Positions 12,662 to 23,470 are shown, counted from the stretch's first letter. The stretch: DNA of 64,000 nt from Epithemia pelagica (GCA_946965045.2 OX337242.1:1736001-1800000); one strand, 5' to 3'. Notes: generated by a model not told the origin, from the letters alone. Made by a program: numbers and translations.

Positions 12662-13161
12662 GTTGCTGCTCTGGTCGTTTGTTGTGTTGGTCTGTTGGCT
12701 CCTTTTTCTCTTTGTCGCAGACCAAAAGCAACGTATTAGGAGTATCTCCTCTATGGATATATTCTAGATCGTCCTCCAAAAGCTGCACGCAGCGAAAGAA
12801 AGTGCCAATGCAAGGAACGTGGATCTTCCGACCCAAACTCCAGCCGCATTGCCATCTGAATACTACTTAGCAGTTTTGGATTCTAAACGGATTAAATATA
12901 TTGGAAGCGTTTATTCGAAAGAAACGTTCAGGATTGTATAATCACAACTCAGAGCGAAAATAAAGATACATTCATAGTATATTATTATGACATTTATATC
13001 AGAACGCTTCGAAGAACCGGCAGTCCAGACCGTGACTGACGTCAGAACTGGATCTTTTTTGGTTTGTGTTGACTCTCTCTCTTTTGTTGTGTTCACAAAA
13101 GAACCATAGACAATTCATCATCTCGTTGGAATCTGGACGTAGTACCTTCTTGTCTGACACC
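12662..13161. other. Divergent intergenic region (kinase gene / DUF1499 gene)
   Basis: This 500-bp region lies between the divergent starts of the kinase (-) and the DUF1499-like gene (+) and should hold both promoters. An AT-rich tract spans about 12885-13000 and a CT-rich run (TCTCTCTCTTTTGTTG) lies near 13072. No other feature is recognised. Confidence 0.5.
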
Positions 13162-13746
13162 ATGAAAGTTTCTCTTGTGTTGGTTTCCTTGGCGTGCTTG
13201 GTGAATGGCTCGGCCGCCTACCAACCGGCCGCTTCTTCGCCAACGACGACTCGTCGTGGGTGGTTCACCCAAGCCGCGGATGCAGCGGCCGTGGTGGGGG
13301 CCACCCTGATTCCAGCTTCGTCAGCTCACGCCCTCGAGGCCTGTCCCAAGAATTCCAAAAATTGCATTCGTACCACCTGGACGCCACCGGCGGACGTCAA
13401 GGACGTGGGTCAATCCCTTGTCAACGTCTTGAATGCCTATCCCCCAGAGGGTCAGGCCGATGTGGACAAGGGTGGTTATACCATTGTGTCCAATTCCTTG
13501 ACCGCCACCAGTGGTTCGGCAACTGTTGAATATAAGAGTGGAATTGGCAATTTTGCCAAATTTTTGAATGGCGGCAAACCCTTTGTCGATGACTTGACGG
13601 TGGAAATTGACGAAACTGGTGTCGTGCAAGTCAAGTCGGCCTCCCGAGTCGGCGATTCGGATTTTGGCGTCAATCAAAAACGATTAACCTACTTGGCCTC
13701 TGCGCTCAAGACCCAAGGATGGACCGTCCCCGATCCAACCTATTAA
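13162..13746 (+). CDS. DUF1499-like protein, predicted thylakoid-lumen
   Basis: This 194-aa protein starts at the ATG following CACC. An upstream in-frame stretch exists but the signal peptide begins here. Residues 1-18 (MKVSLVLVSLACLVNGSA) form a signal peptide ending at an AAY site, similar to the diatom plastid ASAFAP cleavage context. A Ser/Thr-rich transit segment follows, then a twin-arginine sequence TRRGWFTQ, a hydrophobic stretch and an A-x-A site (SSAHALEAC). Such a tripartite leader is known for Tat-dependent lumen proteins of complex plastids. The mature part (CPKNSKNCIRTTW, then a 'GFADDLTVEI'-like core ending RVGDSDFGVNQKRL) matches the DUF1499 family, whose function is not settled. 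The gene is intact. An AATAAA at 13847-13852 may be its polyadenylation signal. Targeting is inference; the family call is fairly firm. Confidence 0.8.
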   Translation: MKVSLVLVSLACLVNGSAAYQPAASSPTTTRRGWFTQAADAAAVVGATLIPASSAHALEACPKNSKNCIRTTWTPPADVKDVGQSLVNVLNAYPPEGQADVDKGGYTIVSNSLTATSGSATVEYKSGIGNFAKFLNGGKPFVDDLTVEIDETGVVQVKSASRVGDSDFGVNQKRLTYLASALKTQGWTVPDPTY

Positions 13747-14353
13747 GACACAATCGAACCGTCGTCCCAAACACATACACAGACACACGATACGCAGTTC
13801 CAAGACTCGGGAAGCCCATTGGATCCAACCGATCAGAAACCAAACCAATAAAACCTAGAGGTAGAAAGGAGAATCAACAATTTCCCACAGTGTGTTACTT
13901 TAACTTCATTTGCAATCGTAGAGAGCATGGTTGCATTCCTGCAACTGGTTTTGTAGGCATTGGTGAGACGCCATTCATTGTGTCCGATGTGAGAACATCG
14001 ATAGTCATGGCACAACCCACGCAACACGGCGCAATTCTTGAAGACCCTCCTCTTGGCGAGGCATTCTGCAGCGGTACATCTACAGGAAGCATACATACAC
14101 ATACATGGAACCAAACCAACTTATCACAAGCCGACCACCAGCCGTCTCCTATGGGTGGTGGGCAACAAACCTCTGTCCTTGTATACCGTCTACCTCGAAC
14201 TCTTCTACTCGTTGTTTGCTTCCTTCTCCCATTCTACGGAATGGCCATGACAAGAGAGTACTCGTGACGCAGAATAACGTTTACGCGTTCAAGCTAAGAA
14301 ACGTCTTGACCACAGCATGTATGTATGCCATGGTCGTTGGTGACAGTGGGTGT
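13747..14353. other. Intergenic spacer between convergent genes
   Basis: This 607-bp gap lies between the DUF1499-like gene (+) and the glycosyltransferase gene (-), 3' end to 3' end. Apart from AATAAA at 13847-13852 I find nothing. The open frames seen here are short and run antisense into the glycosyltransferase. Confidence 0.5.
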
Positions 14354-15931
14354 TTAATTGAACACGGGAATGAGAAGTTTGCTGTCCTTGGGAATCTGGA
14401 CACGATGGCCAAAATTGTCTTGGACAAACTCCATCAATTTTCGTCCGGCATGTTCATCACCGTAGTGCGCCAACATGTACTCACGGGGCCGGTACGTGTC
14501 CAGCTGGGCGAGGAAGCTCGTCAAGCTGGGGCGGAAATCGGACATGTTGTGAAAGAATGCACCGGTTTGATTGGTAATGTATTTCCACCCACCCACGATA
14601 TTGTCATTCATCAAGACTGGTACGTTCAACGTCAGGGCTTGCGCGGCAACGCGGGGAGAGGCGTCGTAGATTTGTGGCACGAGGAGGAATCGGCTTTCTC
14701 GCATGTAATCCCATACTTTGGCTTGCGTCAGAAATGGGGTTTGCAGGACACGTCCCTGGCACGACGGTGGAATATCACACGCCTTTCCCGTCTTGGCGTC
14801 CTTGGTCACCAGCAGGACACCTGTCAATTGAAATTCGCCACACAGAACGTCCAACGCGTGGTCCCGAAGAAAGGGCCAGTTTTTGGCATAGGCGCCCCAA
14901 CTGTTGCACGCGCCCGTTTCGGTATTCAAGTCGGACATGGCGTAGACAAAGTCATACTTTTTCAAATGTTTCGCCTCCAAAACCTCCTTTTCGTAGTCAA
15001 TGTCGGGAAGATTAAAGTCCGATTGAGACATGTCCAACACCTTGACATGGTCTGGAAAGTTTGTTTGATTTTCTCGATACATGTTGAGCCATCCGGGGAA
15101 CATGCCAATGTATTTGTCGGGAGAAAACTTGGTCGACCAAGGATTGGGACTGGGATAGGGGAACGCTTCATAACTCATGATACCCAAAAAGAGAATATCA
15201 TTCTTGTATTTCTGGTACAACTGTTCATGGTGCTCGGAATGAAACATGTTGCGAACCAAAATAATGTTGACGTACGTTCCATTCTCATCACTCACGGGTT
15301 GGAAGGGACTCAGTTGGATCAGGTCCTTGTACGCCGGATGAACGTGTTGAGGTTTGCGGTCACAGTGGTTGGTGGTGATATTCCAGCGACACTCTCCGTG
15401 GCACCAAGTCGCCCCGTGACCCATGGGACAGACACTGCAACTCGCCGCCCAATGATTGCCGCAACGGACCGTTTTTCTTGGTTCGCACCGAACACTTGCA
15501 TAATTGAATTGACAATCGACTTCGCCACACGAGGCTGCCATACTACTTGTCGTCGTGCTATTGTCCGGACTGCACTTGTTGCAGCTCGTGGCCGAACGTC
15601 CCCCTCCACAGTGTACCAGGCTCCTGGTAGAAGGAAGGAGCCCTTTGGAAGAGTTGTGGTGAGTGTCGGTATCCAAGAATGTGTGAGAGGATGCATGGCT
15701 GCGAATCCACTCGAGATCTCGGGTCGTCGTTGTCGTCAAAAGGGCGTCGGGTTGCGCGTCGTGCCAGAGGCAAACCGTATTGGACAAGGAGGACAGGGCC
15801 AATACCACAACGAAGCACAACAGGACAGTTCCCTTGTTGACATTATTTTGAAAGCCATGAAGTATATTATTATTTCTCTTGTTGTTGATGGAGAAGTCAC
15901 TCGTCATGTTTAGGTTGAACTGTCGTCTCAT
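14354..15931 (-). CDS. Type II membrane glycosyltransferase (GT1/GT4-like fold), Cys-rich stem
   Basis: This is an intact 525-aa frame; a second ATG (residue 10, MTSDFSINN) is an equally plausible start. One membrane segment near residues 36-55 (TVLLCFVVVLALSSL) gives a type II Golgi topology. Residues about 110-190 hold two Cys-rich units (for example CGNHWAASCSVCPMGHGATW), likely a disulfide-bonded stem. The C-terminal half has an N-terminal sugar-transferase-like region (VNIILVRNMFHSEHH, DKYIGMFPGWLN) and a donor-binding motif YDASPRVAAQALTLNVPVLMN, which resembles the E-x7-E/PxPxxL region of GT-B enzymes. It most likely adds sugars to glycoproteins or cell-surface polysaccharides in the Golgi. 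Family-level function is inferred and the donor sugar cannot be told. It diverges from the GH16 gene across a 0.9-kb promoter region. Confidence 0.7.
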   Translation of the reverse strand: MRRQFNLNMTSDFSINNKRNNNILHGFQNNVNKGTVLLCFVVVLALSSLSNTVCLWHDAQPDALLTTTTTRDLEWIRSHASSHTFLDTDTHHNSSKGLLPSTRSLVHCGGGRSATSCNKCSPDNSTTTSSMAASCGEVDCQFNYASVRCEPRKTVRCGNHWAASCSVCPMGHGATWCHGECRWNITTNHCDRKPQHVHPAYKDLIQLSPFQPVSDENGTYVNIILVRNMFHSEHHEQLYQKYKNDILFLGIMSYEAFPYPSPNPWSTKFSPDKYIGMFPGWLNMYRENQTNFPDHVKVLDMSQSDFNLPDIDYEKEVLEAKHLKKYDFVYAMSDLNTETGACNSWGAYAKNWPFLRDHALDVLCGEFQLTGVLLVTKDAKTGKACDIPPSCQGRVLQTPFLTQAKVWDYMRESRFLLVPQIYDASPRVAAQALTLNVPVLMNDNIVGGWKYITNQTGAFFHNMSDFRPSLTSFLAQLDTYRPREYMLAHYGDEHAGRKLMEFVQDNFGHRVQIPKDSKLLIPVFN

Positions 15932-16838
15932 TGTGCTCGATAGAGTGCAAGAAATTCAAAAATGTGAGCACAGTCAGTTGTCGAGTTAGCAATTTGCAAT
16001 CGCCAATCGCCATAATAATAGCGCGTCGACGGGAGACGGGACAAAGACTAAACAAGCTGACAGGCAGACAGGCAGACAGACAGACAGACTCGCCTCGTCC
16101 GCGACCCCCCAACCAGGCGAAACGAAAAGGGGGCAGGGTCTTGAATCACGTGAACGACTGCGCCATGTTGTCGGAGTCGACTCACGGAGCAATTCTCGAT
16201 TATCGCGAGCGTGCATGGCCACATGGGCCTAAGCGAAGCGGTCCACTCAAATTCTCTACGTGACTAAATCTCGTTGTATTTATTGGTGTCTCCGAGCCGT
16301 CCCCACAACGTCGTTCTCAGGCGTAAAAAGCCCACCGACGGTCCCATATGTCCTGTCTCACTTTTTTGGTGGGGCCCTTCCTTTTTTTCGTTGTTGGAGT
16401 TTGTTGCACACATGACGTGTACTTGCCCACAAGATTGAGTTGGTCTCATATCTTGAATTCTTCTCCACACTTTATCAACAGCCAAGAGATCCAGAGCTCG
16501 AATCCCGAACGACGAACTCCAAGGTACGCCAAACGATTCGTCGACGATTGGATGTGTCCAACAGGATGGAGACGAAGCATTTGATTCGTGGAATGAGGCA
16601 TTCCACTCGTACCGATGCTCCTGTTTCGTAAACCTCCAAATCTTTTTGGATGAATGCAGGTGACAAAGAACGAGTTTGAATCCTCATCATTTTTTCATCT
16701 TCTTTCGTTTGTACGAGACAGAGATTCATTGAATCATTTTATCGGTTTGAGACCATGCTGTATCAACACAACAGACGGGCACAAGCCTTGCCACCGAGTG
16801 GTAGTAGTCCTATTCTCCGCACCCCTCGTTGCACTCCC
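15932..16838. promoter_or_regulatory. Divergent promoter region, glycosyltransferase / GH16 gene
   Basis: This 907-bp region lies between divergent starts. It contains a short (GGCAGACA/GACA)n microsatellite at about 16060-16090, a palindromic CACGTG (E-box/G-box) at about 16147-16152, and GC-rich stretches. An in-frame upstream ATG at 16755 would extend the GH16 protein by 28 residues but would bury the signal peptide, so I treat it as leader. Regulatory meaning is inference. Confidence 0.4.
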
Positions 16839-19716
16839 ATGACACTGCAGCTTGTGTTGGTCCAACTGCTGTTGTGGGCCACGACTCTTTCGGTCACCAG
16901 TGCCACCACCTGTTTGGCCGGGTCGGGCAATGAAGCGGTCGGTGTCTATGCCTTTAACGATCCCTCGTGTGTCGCTGGTGGAGGAGTGGGATGTTACAGC
17001 AACAGCACAATCTGGTGTCGGTATTGTCAAAGCTTTAATACTTCTCAATCGCAAAATTTTGTGGCTTGTCCGGCCGGCATTGGAACGACTTCCACCACCA
17101 CTCCTCCGCCCACTCCCTCACCCACTCCGGGGAATCCCACGCGAGCTCCCTCCGCAACACCCACCATGGGGCCCACGACAACACCAGCTCCCACGGCGGC
17201 ACCCGCGGCTACCAACAACCCCACTCCGTCTCCGACCAACAGTCCGACGACTCCCGTGGCCACCAACCCGTCCACGACGACCACCTTGTTTTTTGATGAC
17301 TTTTCGCAGGGCTTTGACTTGTCCCAATACAAGCACGAAATTACCATGGCGGGAGGAGGCAATTGGGAATTTCAAATCTACCGCAACAATCGTACCAATT
17401 CCTACGTCAAAAATGGCATCTTACACATTACCCCCACCTTGACGCAAGACTGGGCACCCGGTTTGGGTGCCGTGAATTTGAATGGCTTGACGGCCGAATC
17501 CGATTGTACCTCGGCCTTTGCCTTTGGTTGTTATCGTGCCAATGTCAATCCCATTAGTTCGGCACGAATCAATACGCGATCCTTTAGTTTTACCACGGGA
17601 CGATTGGAAGTTCGGGCCAAATTGCCCCGTGGCGATTGGTTGTGGCCCGCCATTTGGTTGTTGCCCAAATACGAGCAATATGGCATGTGGCCCGTTTCGG
17701 GAGAAATTGACGTGGTGGAGTCCACGGGCAATGCGGCTGGCTATGCGACCAACCGTGGCGTCGATTCCATTCTCAGTGTGTTGCATTGGGGATTGGACTA
17801 TTTTCAAAACAAAAACAACATGACCACTGCGTCCTACACACTCAATGATGGAACCGACTTTTCGCAAGCCTTTCACACCTTTGGGTTGGTCCGGACCGAT
17901 ACCGGCCTGTATACCTATGTGGATCAAGATAGCAATCGGGTCTTGGAGGTGGACTGGTCCAATCAAACCTTTTTTGAATCGTGCTTCTTTTCTCATTGTC
18001 CCAACAGGCAATGGGGTGTTTGATGTGGGAGGTCTCTTTTTCAATATTAATTTACAAAAGTCTTCGTCGTCTACCTCGAGCACCAATGCCTCGTCCATGA
18101 TATCTTATGTGGACATTGCCATTGTGCCCGTACCCTCACATTGCGTGTCACGTCGTTCGTTTGACGACAAGATTGTCGTTACAACACCAACAGCTCACAA
18201 CGATGCACGAGATTGCGATTGGACCAATCATCAGGGTGTTGGATTGCGATCGACCAAAAACATTCAGGGCAACGTTGCGGGAGATGTCTTTTATTGTTGT
18301 TCGCCAGACGCAATGGCAGAAAACTTGTGTCCACCCGAACAAGCCGGACGATTGTTGGTGCATCCCCACTTGTTTAAAGGGGCCACCTTCAATGTCACGC
18401 TTCCTCCCCCTTTGCCGCCCTTGGCCGATGACAATGCGATTGCCAGCTTGTCCGTGAACAAACCATCGAGCGCGGCCATTGCGGAGGAGGGCACCTATGT
18501 GATTATCATGGCCAATTGTTACAATGAAGCCGCACCCAGTCACACGGTGGTCGTGACGGGAAACATTGTCGTGCAATCGTACACGTCAGTGGTGGAAAAC
18601 TTTTTGGATGAAAATGTCCCCTTTTACTTGATCATGACCCTGTGCAATCTCGGATTGTTTCTCTGGTACCTGTCCTTGATGCAAAAATACAAGGAAAGTC
18701 GCATTCCATTGGAAACATGGATCTGCGTCACGATTGGTTTGGGCTTTGCCAATGTCCTGGTTCTCTTTATTCAGAATACCATTTGGGAAGAACAGTTTTA
18801 TCGGAGTGGAGGGGATCTTGATGCCTTGCAAGGTACCGGTGTGGAAGAAGTGGCCTTGAATTTTATTTGGATTATAGGAGCCTTGTTGGGTGCCATGAAA
18901 CATGCATTGAGTCGATATTTGTTGGTTGTCTTGGCTTTGGGATGGGGTGTCGTTCATTCTTCGGTTCATCCCGTCAAACGCGTCGCCAGTGCCACCTTGG
19001 CCATTCTCTACTTTACCGTTTCGGCCATGATTGAAGTCGTCCATCCATTCATGGCCAATTCGGCCTTTTTGCAAGAGTTGACCATCAAATGTTTTTACGT
19101 CAAAGTCGCCACAGAATGTATCTTTTTGATATGGATCCCTGTAGCGCTTTGTCGAACCATGAAGTATCTGACCCGATCGCATCAAACACGCAAATTGGAA
19201 CGATACCGCGCCTTGTTGCGCATCTTGGGATTGGCCGTCCTCTTGACAGTGGGTCTCCTGGTCTTGATCATCTTGGATTACGTGTGGAATGAAGGAGCCA
19301 ATGTTACCGTCTTTAACATTACGCAGGGCAATGAATTGAATTTCTTTTTGATTTTGCTCTGTGTGGCACGTTTGTGGAAACCCAATCCCTTGGCACGCGA
19401 CTATGTCTATGCCGTACAACTCGGCACGGCCGAGGATGATGATGATAATGGAAATACGAATGGATACAGTGACTATCCCGAGGATGAAGGTCCCTTGGGT
19501 ATGGAGGGACGAGAAGGATACTTGACCGATTTGGAATTGTCGGTCCGACAAACGGCACGCAGCAAACAAGAAACCGACAACGACAACAACAACAATCATA
19601 CCATTGAGCCACGAACGCCTTTGGAATTCCAAAACCAAGACAGTGTGGAGGACGACGACGATTATGAGAATGATGGCAAGTATGGTGATTTTGCCATTGG
19701 TTCGGCCAGCGAGTAA
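16839..19716 (+). CDS. Secreted GH16 glucanase-like domain joined to LUSTR (GPR107/108-type) 7TM domain; one apparent frameshift
   Basis: The start at 16839 gives a clear signal peptide (MTLQLVLVQLLLWATTLSVTSA). A small Cys-rich region, a Thr/Pro-rich linker (about residues 88-150) and a GH16 domain follow. The catalytic E-I-D-x-x-E is in GEIDVVES and the flanking motif is WPAIWLLP. GH16 enzymes act on beta-1,3-glucans such as laminarin or chrysolaminarin, or on wall glucans. This frame stops at 18021-18023, but the next frame is open across the join and continues to 19716. That part has a lumenal GOLD-like region ending GTYVIIMANCYNE, then seven hydrophobic segments of the lung-seven-transmembrane family (PFYLIMTLCNLGLFLWY, VLALGWGVVH), and an acidic tail. 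A one-base insertion in the T-run near 17985 would join them. I found no convincing intron with matching phase. Alternatively these are two adjacent genes, but the second lacks its own signal peptide, which favours one polypeptide. Confidence 0.65.
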
Positions 19717-20084
19717 TAGAAAACGGACGCGGTGAATTCGTTGTACTATAGAACAGGAACACGTTTACGAGTTGGAACGACAAGCGCTATAGTTTGCTAC
19801 CCAGATACAATTATCGTACAATGACTCGTAGTAGCTTTTGAAGCAATTGTAGGTGAAACACCAACGTGGAACAGTCCCCGTATGGAGCATTCTTGTCACC
19901 CATGTGCCACCAAGTGTTGGTTGTGCTGGTGTTCGAAACGTCGATTGGTGGCAGTCCAAACACGGGGATTCGTCGAGGCATCCACCCGTGAGAAGAAGAG
20001 TATGGGTTGTTGCGATCAAGGTGGTTGGTTGGTTCGTGCGATTGCAGCCACAAGGTCCGGTGTGGGTCCATCAACAGTGACGAA
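19717..20084. other. Intergenic spacer between convergent genes
   Basis: This 368-bp gap separates the 3' ends of the GH16/7TM gene (+) and the XPG-like gene (-). I see no repeat, RNA or coding signal. Confidence 0.5.
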
Positions 20085-22535
20085 TTACCGTTTAGACTGG
20101 GGACGTCCTTGTCGTCTTGATATAGATCTCGGAGAAATGTTGGTGTATCCACCCTTTGGAGTTGAAACCGTCCACCACCATTGCCACCAGTCGTGGTTTG
20201 GGTGTTGTTCCACAAGACGGGTCCAGTCGTCAGGGGTGCAGCTGGTTTGTTGCAGAATGGTGTCACAATACTTGGTTCGATGTTCGAGCCATGACTTGCA
20301 CAAGTCGTCGTTGGAATGGGTCACATTCGTGCTTTTCGTAGAAAGCATGGCCAACCATTCTTGGATCCACTCCAACGTGTGGTACAACTGTCGACGTGTC
20401 CAAACGGGACGAGGTTGGACCTTGTGTACCAAGGTTTCGAGTTGGTCTCGTGTCGTGGTGGGTCCCAACCACGGCGCCGCCTGTACTCCCAATCGTGCCG
20501 TGACAAAGGCTTCCAAGACCAGAGTCGGAAACCACGTGACACTGGGAATGTGGTTCCAATCCAAATAGGCAAACAAACTGGGTGGTTCGTCCTCCGTGGG
20601 GGCGGTTTTAAGGGAACCCTCACGATTGGAGTTTTCGTCGTGGTGGTGTTGATTAAATTGTCCTTTTTGTCGTTTTTGTTGTTGCACTAATGACTGTGGT
20701 TGTACATCCACGTCTTCAGATCCTGGTGACAGGAAAGATGATGAGGATGACGACAGGAACCAGGGAGGATGGTGCGTCACTGCCATTGACAGTCCTTCTT
20801 TTTCTTCTTCTTTTCGTTCTTGCAAGAGACTGGCGGGATGAAGAACTTGAAATCCAATGTACAATCCCCAATACTGTGCAGTCCAATGTCGTGGAAGTGG
20901 ATTCAAGGGAACAATCCACTCGTCCCAGTGGTGGGACTGTGGATTGTCCTTATTGTTGTTGTTGGGGAGTGTGGATTCTGATTCTTGTGAGTTGGTGTCA
21001 TGCTGATGAGAAAGAGGATTCCACAGTGGTGGTCGAGGGTTGGTAAGATTGGTGACATTTCCCACCGGACAATGACGCAACAAGTGAATGGTATGAAGAA
21101 AGCGATCCAAATGATGGTCCCAGTGCTCCTCCTCCTCCTCGTCGTCATTTTCAGTATTGCATGTGGAGTCATTGTTCTTTTTGGGTGGTGGTGGTGGTGG
21201 TGGTGGTGGTGGTGGTTGGATCGTCATGTTGCGGTCGTTCTTGGTTTGGTAGCTTCTGTTGTCGGTCGGTACTATAAGCTCGGAGGGAGACTCTGTTGGT
21301 TTCTTTGAGTTTGAGCTGCGTTGGATCGTTTCACAATAGTCTTGAAGGTGTTGCACCAAGACTGCGGGTGGTACTTTGCTGGTTTGTCGTTGTCCTTGTT
21401 GTTGGTGATGGGCCCACGCCCGGTCAAAGACGTGTTGAATGGCTCGTCCCATGGCAATGCCCTTGGGACTGACAATGTAATCGCATCCTGCCAAGGCTGC
21501 CAATTCTGGCCAATAGTCGACATTGTCCGCATTCAACAAATACAAGCTGCTGCTGCTACTGCTGGTCGTCTTGGTGGCAGCACGGCGGTTGTTGCCATGG
21601 TTGACACCATCTTGTGGTTTGGATTGTAGTTGTTGCTCCCCCTCCAAAGGAGGTGATGATGATGACGATTGTGCATGTCGTGATGAGACTGGGTCATGTC
21701 CCACAAGGACATGATTGCGTTGATAAATGGTAAAACGTTGGTTGGTGTAATCGACTTCGGTATAGACACGGTTGGCACCCAAAATTACACAATCTCCATC
21801 GCGACTGACAATGCCATGAATCAAACCTTGTTGTTCCAGATAGACCAATTGCCATTCGGCTTCAAAGGGTGCCACCATGTAGGACTGCGGACGGGTGTGT
21901 TGCAACCACCGAACCAGGTCATTCCACAAGTCTGCGGTGGGTACCGACAAGGTTTTGCAGTGTCGCCAGAGGGTCGTTCGACGTATTCTTTGGAGGTGGT
22001 CTCTCTCGTCCTTGTCGTCGTCGTCGTCGACCATGTCCTCTTCAATTCGTGGAGGATCGGTTCCGTACAAGAGTTGCTGGAGTTCCAGACGTGCCTTGTC
22101 ACGGGCTTGACGACGTTGGACATGAGCGACCGTTTGTTTCATGGGATGATGGGTGATTCCATCCAAGACCAAAAAGGGTTGAATGCCATGCCGTTCCAAT
22201 TGCTCCAATTCCCATTGCAACTGACCAATGACCAAACCGGATGTCCAAGAGGACACGGTCAAGTGCCTTGTAGTGGTGGTGTTCGTGGTAGAAATGGCAA
22301 TCGTTAAAGTGGTATTCTTCCAGATGCTGTGGCACTCTTGATTCCACACCAACCAATCTTGTTTGAGAATCTTGTGGACTGTAATCGACACATCCAATCC
22401 CAAGGTAAGGCCTTTGGCATGATCAAAGGGGACCTTGCAACGATCCTTTAATCCAGCCAATCCTCGACTCCACAAACCATTGACGGAATAATAGAGAACC
22501 ATCCATGAGACCCAACCACCACCACGGCCCATCAT
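20085..22535 (-). CDS. XPG/FEN1-family structure-specific nuclease-like protein
   Basis: This is an intact 816-aa frame. The N-terminal nuclease block is SVNGLWSRGLAGLKDR, followed by LGLDVSITVHKILK; the family has a Met-Gly-x-x-Gly-Leu start. The first Met (MMGRGGGW) or Met12 (MVLYYSVNGLW) could be used. The internal block has PFEAEWQLVYLEQQGLIHGIVSRDGDCVILGA, carrying the metal-binding acids of XPG/FEN1/EXO1 nucleases. The H2TH-like region then shows YWPELAALAGCDYIVSPKGIAMGRA. Insertions rich in Asp, Ser, Asn and poly-Pro (about residues 425-480) separate conserved blocks. The C-terminal 250 residues are not recognised. Family members cut flaps or bubbles in DNA replication and repair. The exact paralogue cannot be told; it is longer than FEN1 and differs from EXO1. 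Confidence 0.75.
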   Translation of the reverse strand: MMGRGGGWVSWMVLYYSVNGLWSRGLAGLKDRCKVPFDHAKGLTLGLDVSITVHKILKQDWLVWNQECHSIWKNTTLTIAISTTNTTTTRHLTVSSWTSGLVIGQLQWELEQLERHGIQPFLVLDGITHHPMKQTVAHVQRRQARDKARLELQQLLYGTDPPRIEEDMVDDDDDKDERDHLQRIRRTTLWRHCKTLSVPTADLWNDLVRWLQHTRPQSYMVAPFEAEWQLVYLEQQGLIHGIVSRDGDCVILGANRVYTEVDYTNQRFTIYQRNHVLVGHDPVSSRHAQSSSSSPPLEGEQQLQSKPQDGVNHGNNRRAATKTTSSSSSSLYLLNADNVDYWPELAALAGCDYIVSPKGIAMGRAIQHVFDRAWAHHQQQGQRQTSKVPPAVLVQHLQDYCETIQRSSNSKKPTESPSELIVPTDNRSYQTKNDRNMTIQPPPPPPPPPPPKKNNDSTCNTENDDEEEEEHWDHHLDRFLHTIHLLRHCPVGNVTNLTNPRPPLWNPLSHQHDTNSQESESTLPNNNNKDNPQSHHWDEWIVPLNPLPRHWTAQYWGLYIGFQVLHPASLLQERKEEEKEGLSMAVTHHPPWFLSSSSSSFLSPGSEDVDVQPQSLVQQQKRQKGQFNQHHHDENSNREGSLKTAPTEDEPPSLFAYLDWNHIPSVTWFPTLVLEAFVTARLGVQAAPWLGPTTTRDQLETLVHKVQPRPVWTRRQLYHTLEWIQEWLAMLSTKSTNVTHSNDDLCKSWLEHRTKYCDTILQQTSCTPDDWTRLVEQHPNHDWWQWWWTVSTPKGGYTNISPRSISRRQGRPQSKR

Positions 22536-23470
22536 GTTGTTGGTCGCCGTCCGTCCTCAGTCACCACAAAATCGCACCAACTTGCTTCGCCTTGTTTTGT
22601 CACTCTCCCATCAATTGCGCCGTTGGAGATCACCTTCCAAGATTCTCCTCGCCGGTTTCATTCCGTTTCCACCATTGTCGTCTTCTCTTTTGTTCTACAG
22701 GAGGGGGAGAGAATCTTTGGCGCATTGTGATTGTGGGCATCTACTGTATCTTATATCCGCGAATAAAAAGCGTCCTATTGTTGTAAGCGATCTAAGTGCG
22801 ATATATCTCTTTCCTGCCATATCGCACCGCCGGGCGCGTCGGTGGGCGCTAATGTTCACTGATGGCTGATGGGCACGAGTACGACGGGCAACGGGCACCA
22901 CATTACCGCCTCGTCACTCGTCGTTGACCGACGCCCAACCTTCATTTTTTCGGTGCATTATATTTTGCTGCTTGCTGCATCTCAATCGGTATCGCGTCAG
23001 TGCTGCATAGATGCAAGCCTCTCTCTGTTTGGACACTGATACCGATGGTTATTGTTGCATCTTTTTACACTGATACCGCGGGTTATGAAAAGTCACAAAA
23101 GTCACAAAGAGTCATGTTCTTCAGTACTCATCAGATATGGAAGAGTGTTTTGAGTGCACCACGAGATTGTTGTTTTCCTTACTAGCGAGTAAAGAAAAGG
23201 ACTCTTGTTGCAAAATTGTGTGTCTACGGTGTTAGCTAGTAACGGGGACGAAAAAGAAACATTAGTAGCTAGTGCATACTTGCAGTTTACGAAACAGTAG
23301 TGATACTGTAAATGATTCGTCTTCTAAGGACTCCATACTATATGGTATTTATTTCAGGGAGATTCATCTGACATTTTCATCATTATTTTGATACAGTAAA
23401 GCGCAACACAAAGGCGCTTCACTATCAATGCATCAAATCGTAACCAATTCCATACCATGTGCGATCATTA
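22536..23470. other. Intergenic region with a 68-bp copy of Copia leader sequence
   Basis: This 935-bp region lies between the 5' end of the XPG-like gene and the 3' end of the oxidoreductase gene, both on the minus strand. Apart from the 68-bp repeat annotated separately, I recognise nothing. It also has short near-repeats such as 'CACTGATACCG' at about 23034 and 23069. Confidence 0.5.
23168..23235. repeat. 68-bp sequence identical to the Copia-2 5' leader
   Basis: These 68 bases are identical to 41969-42036, which lie between the 5' LTR and the gag start of the minus-strand Copia-2 element. Neither side shows further similarity. The unit contains a small palindrome (TTACTAGCGAGTAA). No LTR or coding sequence accompanies it here. 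Confidence 0.85.

Noticed and set aside
14105-15913. 602-codon open frame on the plus strand
   Set aside because: Fully antisense to the glycosyltransferase, which has a membrane segment, ordered Cys motifs and a GT-B motif; the plus-strand frame shows none.
16755-16838. Upstream start of the GH16 protein
   Set aside because: It would place 28 polar residues before an otherwise perfect signal peptide.
18586-19638. 350-codon minus-strand frame
   Set aside because: Antisense to the seven-transmembrane part of the GH16/7TM gene; composition is a mirror of hydrophobic codons.
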